From Exiguobacterium sp. SL-9 (GTDB lineage Bacteria > Bacillota > Bacilli > Exiguobacteriales > Exiguobacteriaceae): DNA of 64,000 nt. The position numbers and the translations under genes are program-made. The stretch lies in the NCBI RefSeq assembly GCF_004336985.1, contig NZ_SJUO01000002.1, positions 620,001 to 684,000 on the forward strand. Reading direction: 5' to 3'. Every line of letters starts with the position of its first letter. The first letter of the stretch is position 1. The notes beneath the pieces were generated by a model that saw only the letters and a program-made list of their open reading frames with translations, was not told the origin of the DNA and made no database searches. Positions 8,879 through 16,569 of the stretch are shown piece by piece.

Positions 8879-9520
8879 TTGAGTCAAACGCTATCCACTA
8901 AATCCCACCACTTGTCCACCGAGCAACAGAGGATGATTCACTGTATCCGTCTACTCGGCGACTTGCTGAAGGAACGTCCACGTCGCTCTGTGTATCGTCG
9001 TTTCGCGATGGAACAAAGCTGGCCATCTCCCGAGTCGATTATCCGACAGTTTGGGTCATGGGCCGAGGCGCTCGCCATCGCCGGCTACGAATGGCATGGA
9101 GAGGCGACCGTCGACCTCCCGGATAAGATGCCGAAGTATACGCGCGAAGACATCATCGAGACGCTCGCGCTCTACTCGCGTGATATGGGATCGATCATCA
9201 CGCTCAAAAAGTATCAAGAATGGCGCAAGCTTCATCCGAAAGCACCGAGCCATTACCATATCGTCAAGACGTTCGGCTCGTGGCATGATGCCTGTGCCGA
9301 AGCCGGACTTGAAGCGAGTGTGACCTATTCAAAATCCGAGCTCTCGAACGCTCTCCGTGAAGCGATTCACGAGATGGGCTTCTCTCTTTCCTTCGAAGCG
9401 TATCGCGAATGGGCAAAACGAAACAATAAACCGTCCACGAAAGCCATCCTGCATCGGTACGGTTCATGGTCGGCTGCAATTCACGCGGTCGAGTCAGACA
9501 TCTTCAATCAGAAATTATAA
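8879..9520 (+). CDS. Protein of three HNH-endonuclease-associated repeats, no nuclease domain
   Basis: A 213-residue, basic, probably cytoplasmic protein. It is built of three similar units of about 62-74 residues, each ending in F/YGSW followed by a short Ala-rich helix (GSW at 59-61, 133-135 and 195-197). Units like this occur beside HNH homing endonucleases and are thought to bind DNA. Here they make up the whole protein and no HNH or other catalytic motif is visible. I chose the TTG at 8879 because GGAAGGAGG lies 8 bases upstream. The in-frame ATG at 8852 has no such site. A strong terminator follows. A DNA- or RNA-binding role is inference. Confidence 0.75.
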   Translation: MSQTLSTKSHHLSTEQQRMIHCIRLLGDLLKERPRRSVYRRFAMEQSWPSPESIIRQFGSWAEALAIAGYEWHGEATVDLPDKMPKYTREDIIETLALYSRDMGSIITLKKYQEWRKLHPKAPSHYHIVKTFGSWHDACAEAGLEASVTYSKSELSNALREAIHEMGFSLSFEAYREWAKRNNKPSTKAILHRYGSWSAAIHAVESDIFNQKL

Positions 9521-9532
9521 TCTTTCATTCAT

Positions 9533-9569
9533 AAGGAGGACGCCGGGTATCCGGTGTCCTCCTTTATTT
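9533..9569 (+). terminator. Rho-independent terminator after the HNH-repeat gene
   Basis: 14-bp stem AAGGAGGACGCCGG (9533-9546) with CCGGTGTCCTCCTT (9551-9564), one G-U pair, 4-base loop, followed by TATTTT. Confidence 0.9.
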
Positions 9570-9582
9570 TGTAGGTGTACCG

Positions 9583-9838
9583 TTGTCGCTCGTCCTTTCG
9601 GCGCCCACGCTTTCTGCAGGCAATCCCGGAGCCGCATCGCTTACGCTTCTGGGTTTCCGTCGGATTGCTGTCCTGCAAGAGTCGGGGCGCCGAGGAACGA
9701 GCGAATCGAATTCGATTCAACATTCGTTCAACGATGCCTAGGCCGGTGCCCGAACTCCTAGGGGAGCGATGCAAGGATGACCCCGTAAAGCGTGGCACGC
9801 GCTGCGGAGGCACCGGCCCAAGCATCGTTCATGTTGAT
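9583..9838. ncRNA. Candidate structured non-coding RNA or palindromic element, two large domains
   Basis: Between two terminator-like hairpins lies about 255 bp with no credible protein but dense nested complementarity. Domain I (9587-9703) pairs CGCTCGT/ACGAGCG, CGGCGCC/GGCGCCG, TGCAGG/CCTGCA, CAATCC/GGATTG and CGGA/TCCG in order, with small internal loops. A 16-bp perfect palindrome GAATCGAATTCGATTC (9703-9718) joins it to domain II (9718-9836). Domain II pairs CAACAT/ATGTTG, AACGATGC/GCATCGTT and GGCCGGTGCC/GGCACCGGCC around smaller hairpins (CTCC/GGAG, AGCG/CGCT). The strand is unresolved. I could not match riboswitches, RNase P, SRP, 6S or tmRNA. It could also be a DNA-level element. No function is proposed. 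Confidence 0.6.
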
Positions 9839-9842
9839 CAGA

Positions 9843-9880
9843 CATAAAGGAGAACACCGATGGGCTTGTGTTCTCCTTCA
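9843..9880 (-). terminator. Hairpin after the diguanylate cyclase gene
   Basis: Perfect 11-bp stem AAGGAGAACAC (9847-9857) with GTGTTCTCCTT (9868-9878), 10-base loop. The T-run on the minus strand is short (TTTAT), so termination may be partial and could allow read-through into the structured element. Confidence 0.7.
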
Positions 9881-9883
9881 TCA

Positions 9884-11566
9884 TTATTGAATCCGTTCCG
9901 TCGACGTGTCGCGGTAATGGGCGACACGGTCCCGTCCGTTAAATTTCGCCCCGACGTACATGGCCCGGTCGGCGTGGCGGAGCAACGTGTCGAGGTCCTC
10001 GTACTCGTGAATCGTCTCGATGCCGATACTCGCCGTCACTTGGACGCGAATTCCTTCAGAGCCGAACGGATGGGCGCGGAGCGCTTGGCGAATTTTCTCA
10101 CCCGTCACGATGGCAGCGGCCTCATCCATACGTGGAAAGACGAAGACGAACTCCTCACCCCCGTATCGCGTGACGAGGTCCCGCCTACGGATGAGACGCG
10201 TAAACAATGCCCCTGCCTCAATCAATACCTCATCGCCGAATGCGTGGCCATACGTGTCGTTAATCGCCTTGAAGTGGTCGAGGTCGACCAAGAACACCGA
10301 CAACGGATACGATCCGACATCATTCAATCGTTCTTTCGTCCAGCGTTTGAGTGCCCGCTGATTCGGGAGACCGGTCATCGGGTCGGTCAAACTCTCATGT
10401 TGGAGCCGGTTTCGCTCATCAATCCGTTCGATCGACCATGACAACGTCTTTAATAGACGATGAATCTCGACGGCGATGGCGCCATCATACGCCCCGTTTG
10501 CCGTCGTCGAGATCATGCAACTGACCGCGTTTGTCGTGCTTGACACCGGTTGGATGACGAGTGCCGAATGATGGAGTTCGGTTTGGTGCGCTTGCAGGTC
10601 GGGATGCCATTCATGGAGCGAATCATACACAAAGTATGGTTCTTCCGCATCACGGTGACGTTCGACTGTATAGGCATCGGTGACGGGAGTGGACGTGCGG
10701 CCGCTAATATCGTAAAACGTCCGGTGCCCGTCCCGGTTCACTTGAAGCCAGCCGCGCTCGAGTTCAACGACTTCCCGGAGCCCGTTCCAAAATTTCTCGA
10801 CGAGCAGCTGCTCGTCGTCGACTCGGTAAAGCTGTTCTTTCAACCGTTCGACTTGATCGACTTTCGACTGCGTCTCCTCGTTCTCCGTCGCTTTCGACAA
10901 CCCCATCTTAAGGAGCGACAGGATGAGGAACGTCGCCATCAATCCTGTATAACCGAACAGTTGGAAAGCCTCGATGGCAACCATCGTGAACAACAGCTCG
11001 AGTGAGATGACGAGCCAATCGAAACGGAGTAGACGCCACATGATCGGCAGCGGGATTCGTTCCCCGATCAAGAACCGTGAAAGAAGGAAGCTGAATCCGA
11101 GGACGAGGAACAAGACGGCAAAGAAGCCGAGCAGCGCCGTCCCCTGTTCAAGCAGATGGACGTTCGACCCAATCTGTCCGCCGAGACGCAAATAGACGAG
11201 CCCAGGCAAGACGAGCAGCATCACTTCGATTAACGTATTGAGCGGATAGAAATGCAAAAAGCGCCGGCGTCCGACTTTGTTCGTGAACGTCCTGGCCTGG
11301 AACGTGAGTAATAGGAGCTGTCCCATCAACAAAGCAGGGAGCAAGCCGTATAGGAAAAACGTCATGAAGACGAACATCTCGTGGAATGTGAAATGAAGGT
11401 GCCGCCGCCTGAGCGGATTCATGACGAACAGGGCGCCGAGTGTGAAGATGAACCAAAACAACGACCAATCAAACGTACCGATACCGTGCCACATGTAGGC
11501 GACGATTCCCATGGAGACGAGCGACCACGAGAACCAGCTTCTGATGAGGTACTTCCGAAATCGCAT
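9884..11566 (-). CDS. Membrane-bound diguanylate cyclase (GGEEF)
   Basis: Makes cyclic-di-GMP from two GTP at the membrane. The N-terminal 225 residues hold about seven hydrophobic segments. A coiled stretch and a GAF-like region (about 255-385) follow, then the GGDEF domain (390-550). The active loop is GGEEF (469-473), an accepted active variant. The inhibitory site RxxD is intact at R460/D463, so product feedback is likely. The start ATG has AAGGGGGG upstream. It is a single gene. The ligand of the membrane part is unknown. Confidence 0.93.
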   Translation of the reverse strand: MRFRKYLIRSWFSWSLVSMGIVAYMWHGIGTFDWSLFWFIFTLGALFVMNPLRRRHLHFTFHEMFVFMTFFLYGLLPALLMGQLLLLTFQARTFTNKVGRRRFLHFYPLNTLIEVMLLVLPGLVYLRLGGQIGSNVHLLEQGTALLGFFAVLFLVLGFSFLLSRFLIGERIPLPIMWRLLRFDWLVISLELLFTMVAIEAFQLFGYTGLMATFLILSLLKMGLSKATENEETQSKVDQVERLKEQLYRVDDEQLLVEKFWNGLREVVELERGWLQVNRDGHRTFYDISGRTSTPVTDAYTVERHRDAEEPYFVYDSLHEWHPDLQAHQTELHHSALVIQPVSSTTNAVSCMISTTANGAYDGAIAVEIHRLLKTLSWSIERIDERNRLQHESLTDPMTGLPNQRALKRWTKERLNDVGSYPLSVFLVDLDHFKAINDTYGHAFGDEVLIEAGALFTRLIRRRDLVTRYGGEEFVFVFPRMDEAAAIVTGEKIRQALRAHPFGSEGIRVQVTASIGIETIHEYEDLDTLLRHADRAMYVGAKFNGRDRVAHYRDTSTERIQ

Positions 11567-11654
11567 CGTCTTCCCCCCTTTTCATTGTCATTCTTACATA
11601 GTATGAATGGTTTTGGTTGAAGATTCCAGCCGTTGTTTGAAAGTTGTGACAATA

Positions 11655-11683
11655 AAAAAAGACCGCAACTCTCGTCACGGTCC
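11655..11683 (-). terminator. Rho-independent terminator after degV gene 1
   Basis: On the minus strand GACCG (5 bp) pairs with CGGTC around a 12-base loop, followed by TTTTTTT. Confidence 0.8.
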
Positions 11684-11688
11684 TGTCA

Positions 11689-12519
11689 TCACTTTGTTTT
11701 TAAGAACGAAAAACCGACTGAGCCTGATCCCGTGTGGGCCCCTAGGAGCGGTGCGAGTGTATCGACCCGAATGTTGGCTTTGTCGCCGAGTTCACGTTTC
11801 CACGACTCGGCCAGCTCTGGCACGTTCCCGTGGAAAATCGAGACGTCCATGCACTCGCCCGAATCGATCGCTTGACGAAGCGCTTCGAACAGCTGGGCTT
11901 GCGCCTTCTTATACGTTCGGACCGTCTGATATGGGACGATGAGCCCCTCCTCGAAACGGAGCACCGGTTTCAACTGCAACATATTGCCGATGAGCGCTTT
12001 CGATTTCGAGATGCGCCCGCCTTTTTGCATTTGCGTCAAGTTTTGCAAAATCAATTCGATGTGGACGTCCTCGACTCGTTGTTTCATATACGTCTCGACG
12101 TCCTCGAGAGCATCGCCACGCTCAACGCGTTCAATCAACTCTTCGAGCATGAGCCCCATCGTGTAGATACCGGCCCGTGAGTCGATGGCGAGCAGTTTGA
12201 ACTCGGCAATCTCTGCGCCTTGAACCGATGCTGAATACGTACCGCTCAAGTCAGACGACAGGTGGACGGCGATGCCCATGTCATATTGATCTTTGATTCC
12301 CTCATACAAGGTGACGAAGTCGCCGATGGCCGGTTGGCTCGTCGAAACGCGTTCACCTGCGTCAATCCACTCGTATACAGTCTTGGCATCGACCTCGACT
12401 CCGTCTTTATACGGTTGGTCCCCTTTTACGACATAGAGCGGAACGACGTGGATGTCCGGGTGGTTCTGAATCGAATCAGGAAGGACGACCGTGCTGTCCG
12501 TAATATAAGCAATTTTCAT
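11689..12519 (-). CDS. DegV family protein (fatty-acid-binding, FakB-like)
   Basis: A 276-residue DegV-fold protein. Family members bind a fatty acid and present it to the fatty acid kinase FakA, which feeds exogenous acids into phospholipid synthesis. Visible marks are the N-terminal ITDSTVVLP, the STSQPAIGDF loop, HLSSDLSGTYSAS, DSR and GGRISKSKALIG. AAGGAGAG lies before the ATG. A FapR-like box sits 23-43 bp upstream of the start, which fits lipid-related control. A second, diverged paralogue is encoded at 17910. Which acid each prefers cannot be told from sequence. Confidence 0.93.
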   Translation of the reverse strand: MKIAYITDSTVVLPDSIQNHPDIHVVPLYVVKGDQPYKDGVEVDAKTVYEWIDAGERVSTSQPAIGDFVTLYEGIKDQYDMGIAVHLSSDLSGTYSASVQGAEIAEFKLLAIDSRAGIYTMGLMLEELIERVERGDALEDVETYMKQRVEDVHIELILQNLTQMQKGGRISKSKALIGNMLQLKPVLRFEEGLIVPYQTVRTYKKAQAQLFEALRQAIDSGECMDVSIFHGNVPELAESWKRELGDKANIRVDTLAPLLGAHTGSGSVGFSFLKTK

Positions 12520-12541
12520 GTGTTAGCTCTCCTTCAATCTG

Positions 12542-12562
12542 AATTAGTACCTGGTAGTATTA
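12542..12562. promoter_or_regulatory. FapR-like operator upstream of degV gene 1
   Basis: AATTAGTACCTGGTAGTATTA resembles the FapR box of Bacilli (TTAGTACC-type half site followed by a degenerate inverted half). FapR represses fatty-acid and phospholipid genes and is released by malonyl-CoA. The box lies just downstream of a TAAAAT -10-like sequence for the minus-strand gene. The assignment is by resemblance to a remembered consensus. Confidence 0.6.
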
Positions 12563-12688
12563 TTTTATCACAGGTGAAGCGGTTTCACTATTTTTTCAAA
12601 ATTGAAATCCTATGAAGTTTCACATATTCCCCTACCCGATGTGCTCAAAACGGGTAAAAGAGAATATCGGACAAAAGGGGGAATCGGC

Positions 12689-13387
12689 ATGATTCACATC
12701 AAGCATGTCAATAAAATCTACAAGACCGGGGATATCGAGACTGCGGCGTTGAAAGACATCGAGTTGACGATCCATGACGGGGCGTTCGTCGTCATCCTCG
12801 GCCCGAGCGGCAGCGGCAAGAGCACGCTGTTGAATGTCATCAGCGGACTCGATACGGTGACATCCGGGACGATCACGTTCGGTGATACCGTCTTGACGGA
12901 CTTATCGTCCGAACAGATGACAGCGTTTCGACGCGAACATCTCGGCTTCATCTTTCAACAATATAATCTACTCCAAAACTTGACCGTCTATGAGAACGTT
13001 CAAATCGGGGCCGATTTATCGACCGACCCACTCCCGATGGAGGAATTATTAAATCAAGTCGGGTTAGCGGCTGCCCGCGACAAATATCCATACCAATTGT
13101 CGGGCGGCGAGCAACAACGCGTCTCAGTCGCCCGGAGTCTCGCCAAAAATCCGTCCATCATCTTTTGCGACGAACCGACGGGATCGCTCGATGAGGACAA
13201 TTCAAAGCGTGTGCTCGAACTGCTCGAGCGCTTGAACGAGACATACAACAAGACGGTCGTCGTCATCACCCATAACACAGGTATCAGCGAGATGGCCGAC
13301 GACGTCATCAAAATGAACTCGGGCCGAATTGTGGAGGACACGCATAACCCGGTCCGAAAAGCCGCTTGCGACATCCATTGGGGGTGA
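12689..13387 (+). CDS. ABC transporter ATP-binding protein (LolD/MacB type)
   Basis: A 232-residue ATPase with Walker A GPSGSGKST, Q-loop FIFQQYNLL, signature LSGGEQQRVSVARSL, Walker B SIIFCDEPTGSLD and a switch histidine in ITHN. The EPTGSLDEDN segment is typical of the MacB/LolD/FtsE branch, which drives mechanotransmission rather than simple import. I chose the ATG at 12689 because AAAGGGGG is 7-8 bases upstream. The next gene starts 5 bp after the stop and encodes the matching permease. Substrate unknown. Confidence 0.93.
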   Translation: MIHIKHVNKIYKTGDIETAALKDIELTIHDGAFVVILGPSGSGKSTLLNVISGLDTVTSGTITFGDTVLTDLSSEQMTAFRREHLGFIFQQYNLLQNLTVYENVQIGADLSTDPLPMEELLNQVGLAAARDKYPYQLSGGEQQRVSVARSLAKNPSIIFCDEPTGSLDEDNSKRVLELLERLNETYNKTVVVITHNTGISEMADDVIKMNSGRIVEDTHNPVRKAACDIHWG

Positions 13388-13392
13388 GACAG

Positions 13393-15714
13393 ATGTTATA
13401 TAAAAACGTGTGGAAAACGCTCACTGGCAAATGGATGCAACTCCTCGCCATCGCCGTCATCATCGTCATGAGTTCGCTCACATACACGATGATGTTTTAC
13501 GGCATTAGCGGGATCGAGGTACCGACTGAGGAGTATCTTGCATCGTCAAACCAAGAAGACTTCGCCGTCGAGATGCTGAACCGGGTCACGGAAGAAGAAG
13601 CTGCCCTGCCGGAGTTGGCAAACTTCATCGCTTCCGGCCGCTACACGCTTGCGGACTTGCAGCGTGTCGCCGAGGCAGCATTTGATGACGTGATGGCGGC
13701 ACGTATCGACGCCGTCGAGGGCGAGATGGACGACGCGACGTTCGAACTGCGCGCCTCGAAGTTGATCAACTATCCGTTCGGCTCGAGCGAACACCGCGGA
13801 CTCGTCTTGAAAGAAACGGACACGATCAACGTCTCGTATCTCGAAGCGGGCCAACGCCCTGAACGAGACGATGAGGTCGCCATCAATGCGAAATACGCCG
13901 AGAAGAACGGGATTGAGGTCGGTGATACGATCAACCTCGGCACACCGTTCACGGTGAGCGGGTTCGTCTTGTTCCCTGACTATACGCTCCCGCTATTTGA
14001 TGAGAACTTCTTTAACTTAGACCCCGGCACGCAGACGCTTCTTTTGATGACGGACGCCGCTTACGACGACGTGGTCGGTACAGAGTCGTTCCGGCTCGCC
14101 GGTGTCACTGATGGCACGGTCGTGACGGACGTCGAGCTCCCGTTCGTCATCTCGATCATGGAGACGGAGAACATCATGCGTAGCGGTGCTATTTATAGCG
14201 AAATCTCTTCCGGCAAGGCGATGGCGCTCGGCTTGAGCCTGTTCATCGTCTCGATCGCCGTCATCATCGTCGCCATCCTGATTTCGAACATGCTCGAGGC
14301 CGAGCGCGGCCAAATCGGCCTCTTGAAAGCAATCGGCTATAACCGCCGCCAAATCGCCCTACCGTATCTAGTCTTCATCTTGTTGTTTGCGACGCTCATG
14401 CTCGTCATCGGCTACTTCCTCGGCCTCTACTTCGCCGAACCGCTCAAAAATCTGTATCTCGACTTCTATCTGTTACCGTCGATCACGATCGCCCAAAGCC
14501 CACTCGTCTTCTTGACGGCCGTCTTCGCCCCGCTCCTCTTCTTCGCACTTGTCGCGGGAGCTGTCATCTATAAACTCATGGGCGAGAGTGCGCTCGCTTT
14601 GCTGTCCCCTCGAGACAACGTCTCGCTCAACCGGCTCAGTCGCATCATCAGCCGTCTGCTCCGGAACGCGCGAGGCAAAACGAAATTCAAATATTTATAC
14701 GCCGTCAAAAGCACGGGTAGCTTCATCATCTTCTTTTTCGGTATCCTGTTCTCGACGCTCCTCATCGTCTTCGCCCTCATGATGAACGGGGCCGTCGACC
14801 GAATGACGGTCGGCGAGTTGAATGAGGCCGACTATGAATATGAAGCGTACACGACGGCGCAACCGGCGCTCGAGGACGGACAAGAGCCGTTCCTCACCTA
14901 TCCGTTCGCGTTCGTCGAAGACAAACTCGTCACGTTGAAAGGACTCGATGACACGAATACACTCTATCGCCTGATCGATGCGGACGGGGATGATTTGACG
15001 CCCGCCTCCGACGAGGTCATCGTGAACGCCTCGCTCGCCTTGAAGCTCGGCCTCGAGACCGGGGACACGATTGACATCGAACTCGACAACGAGACGTTCT
15101 CGTACCCAATCCGTGGCATCGCCGACGAGTATACGGGTGATGTCGTCTACCTGCCTCGAGCGACGCTAAGCGAACGTTTATCGGATGGGACGACACGCGA
15201 GTTGTTCAACGGGATTTATGCGACCGATCGGCCGAACGCGACGGACTATCCGACGGTCATCTCACGAAGTGGCCTGATTGAGCAATCCCAGTCCATCAAT
15301 GAGTACATGAACTTGATGATGAATGTCATGATTGGCGGGTCTGCTTTGATCGCCTTTAGTATCCTATTCGTCTTGACCGCGCTCACCGTCGAAAAAAATT
15401 ATTACGTCATCTCGCTCTTGAAAGTGATGGGGTACGACCGGCGCGAGGTCCGTTCGATGATTCTCAATAGCTACTTCATGTATGCGCTCATCTCGGCACT
15501 GCTCAGCGTGCCAATCGCACTCGTCATCTTGCGGGTCATCATTATCGTATTTGCGGAAGACTACGGCCTCGTCTTGCCACTCGAGTTCGAGTGGATTTAT
15601 CTGCTATATACGCTCGGCGCGGTGACGCTCCTCTTCTTCGCAAGCACGTTCATCAGCCGCCGCAAAATCGATCTAATCCCGCTTCAAGAAGTATTAAAGA
15701 CGTATCAAGAATAA
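13393..15714 (+). CDS. FtsX/MacB-like ABC transporter permease
   Basis: A 773-residue membrane protein. It has an N-terminal hydrophobic segment, a large extracellular domain (about 35-270) and a block of three segments (about 270-400). A fourth transmembrane helix and a second extracellular domain follow, then a C-terminal three-segment FtsX block (about 640-765). This two-FtsX layout is that of Gram-positive MacB-like exporters of peptides or lipids. I chose the ATG at 13393 (GGGGGTGA upstream) over 13366, which lies inside the ATPase gene. It forms an operon with the ATPase. No two-component or peptide gene is adjacent to suggest the substrate. Confidence 0.9.
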   Translation: MLYKNVWKTLTGKWMQLLAIAVIIVMSSLTYTMMFYGISGIEVPTEEYLASSNQEDFAVEMLNRVTEEEAALPELANFIASGRYTLADLQRVAEAAFDDVMAARIDAVEGEMDDATFELRASKLINYPFGSSEHRGLVLKETDTINVSYLEAGQRPERDDEVAINAKYAEKNGIEVGDTINLGTPFTVSGFVLFPDYTLPLFDENFFNLDPGTQTLLLMTDAAYDDVVGTESFRLAGVTDGTVVTDVELPFVISIMETENIMRSGAIYSEISSGKAMALGLSLFIVSIAVIIVAILISNMLEAERGQIGLLKAIGYNRRQIALPYLVFILLFATLMLVIGYFLGLYFAEPLKNLYLDFYLLPSITIAQSPLVFLTAVFAPLLFFALVAGAVIYKLMGESALALLSPRDNVSLNRLSRIISRLLRNARGKTKFKYLYAVKSTGSFIIFFFGILFSTLLIVFALMMNGAVDRMTVGELNEADYEYEAYTTAQPALEDGQEPFLTYPFAFVEDKLVTLKGLDDTNTLYRLIDADGDDLTPASDEVIVNASLALKLGLETGDTIDIELDNETFSYPIRGIADEYTGDVVYLPRATLSERLSDGTTRELFNGIYATDRPNATDYPTVISRSGLIEQSQSINEYMNLMMNVMIGGSALIAFSILFVLTALTVEKNYYVISLLKVMGYDRREVRSMILNSYFMYALISALLSVPIALVILRVIIIVFAEDYGLVLPLEFEWIYLLYTLGAVTLLFFASTFISRRKIDLIPLQEVLKTYQE

Positions 15715-15748
15715 TTTGTCGCCAAATAGGGCATAATAAGAGAAGAGA

Positions 15749-15775
15749 CCGGGCCTCTCCCTGTGAGGGGCCTGA
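15749..15775 (+). repeat. Hairpin between the ABC permease and DUF4261 genes
   Basis: GGCCTCTC pairs with GAGGGGCC (one G-U) around a 5-base loop. No T-run follows, so I do not call it a terminator. It may be a weak terminator or leader structure. Confidence 0.4.
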
Positions 15776-15800
15776 CTATTAGAAGAAGAGGATGATTCTT

Positions 15801-16529
15801 ATGAACCGTACACAAGTATTGCTCGCGATCCCAGGAAACTGGTCATCGGCCGAGGCAGTCAGCGAACAAATCAGTTTACATAGTGAAGGCTACACGATGG
15901 CCGGCCTGTTGCTGTTAGAAGACGAGACCGGGAAAGCGTTCACGGTCGAAGTCGTCGAGCGCGACCCAGCCCTCGCCGAGGCGATGATCCATGCCAGCTC
16001 GGGTGGCTTCACGCCGAAAATCGCGAAAGGACTCGCCCGCCATACGCACATCGTCTATTTGATCGTCGACGTCAATGACGTGACGGACATCGCGGCGGCC
16101 CGTCGTGCGGCCAATGCGATTTTGAACGCCGGCGGACTCGGCGTCATGGTCGAGACGGCTGGTGTCGCCTATTCGAAAGACGAATGGCAGGAGTCGAAAG
16201 AAGAAGATCTCGCCCTCGACTATTCGCTCCTGACGGCCATCACGGAAGAAGAAGATGCCTACGTCTCATGGGGCATGAAAGCGTTCGGCCACGCCGACGT
16301 CGCCGTACCGGCCACGCTCGAGATCGAAGACGCGATTCACGTCGTCCATTCGTTCAACTTCCACCTCATCTCGGGTGGTTCGATGTTCGGAGACGGGGAC
16401 AGTTTCACGTTCGAGGACGGCAAGACATTCACGGTCGAGATGGGCGAAGACGAGCGGACGTCAATCGACAACCTGCTCCATAACCCGTTCGGCTTGATTT
16501 ACCTCGTGCCGCAAGTCGCAGCAGAATAA
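15801..16529 (+). CDS. DUF4261 domain protein
   Basis: A 242-residue acidic soluble protein. The opening QVLLAIPGNWSS and the C-terminal IDNLLHNPFGLIYL match the DUF4261 family as I remember it. The function of that family is not established. No catalytic motif, signal peptide or membrane segment is visible. I prefer the ATG at 15801 because AAGAGG is about 10 bases upstream. The ATG at 15792 would be only one base from it. A bidirectional terminator separates it from the convergent DUF5996 gene. Confidence 0.75.
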   Translation: MNRTQVLLAIPGNWSSAEAVSEQISLHSEGYTMAGLLLLEDETGKAFTVEVVERDPALAEAMIHASSGGFTPKIAKGLARHTHIVYLIVDVNDVTDIAAARRAANAILNAGGLGVMVETAGVAYSKDEWQESKEEDLALDYSLLTAITEEEDAYVSWGMKAFGHADVAVPATLEIEDAIHVVHSFNFHLISGGSMFGDGDSFTFEDGKTFTVEMGEDERTSIDNLLHNPFGLIYLVPQVAAE

Positions 16530-16530
16530 A

Positions 16531-16569
16531 AACAAGAGCTCACAGACTTTAGTCTGTGGGCTCTTGTTT
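16531..16569. terminator. Bidirectional terminator between DUF4261 and DUF5996 genes
   Basis: AACAAGAGC-T-CACAGACT pairs with AGTCTGTG-G-GCTCTTGTT, 17 paired bases with a single mismatch and a 2-base apparent loop. A and T tracts flank it. Both convergent genes stop within 20 bp. Confidence 0.92.

Noticed and set aside
9529-9825. Open frames on both strands across the structured region (98 and 90 codons)
   Set aside because: They have no ribosome binding site and an odd residue composition. They are what nested GC-rich inverted repeats produce by chance.
9583-9838. The palindromic region as an integron attC site or an IscB-associated (HEARO) RNA
   Set aside because: GTTGAAC-like heptamers occur on the minus strand, but the matching RYYYAAC partner does not, and there is no integrase. 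No IscB, RuvC or HNH catalytic motif is encoded nearby.
15749-15775. Terminator after the MacB-like permease
   Set aside because: The stem is good but no T-run follows on either strand, so it is kept only as a hairpin.
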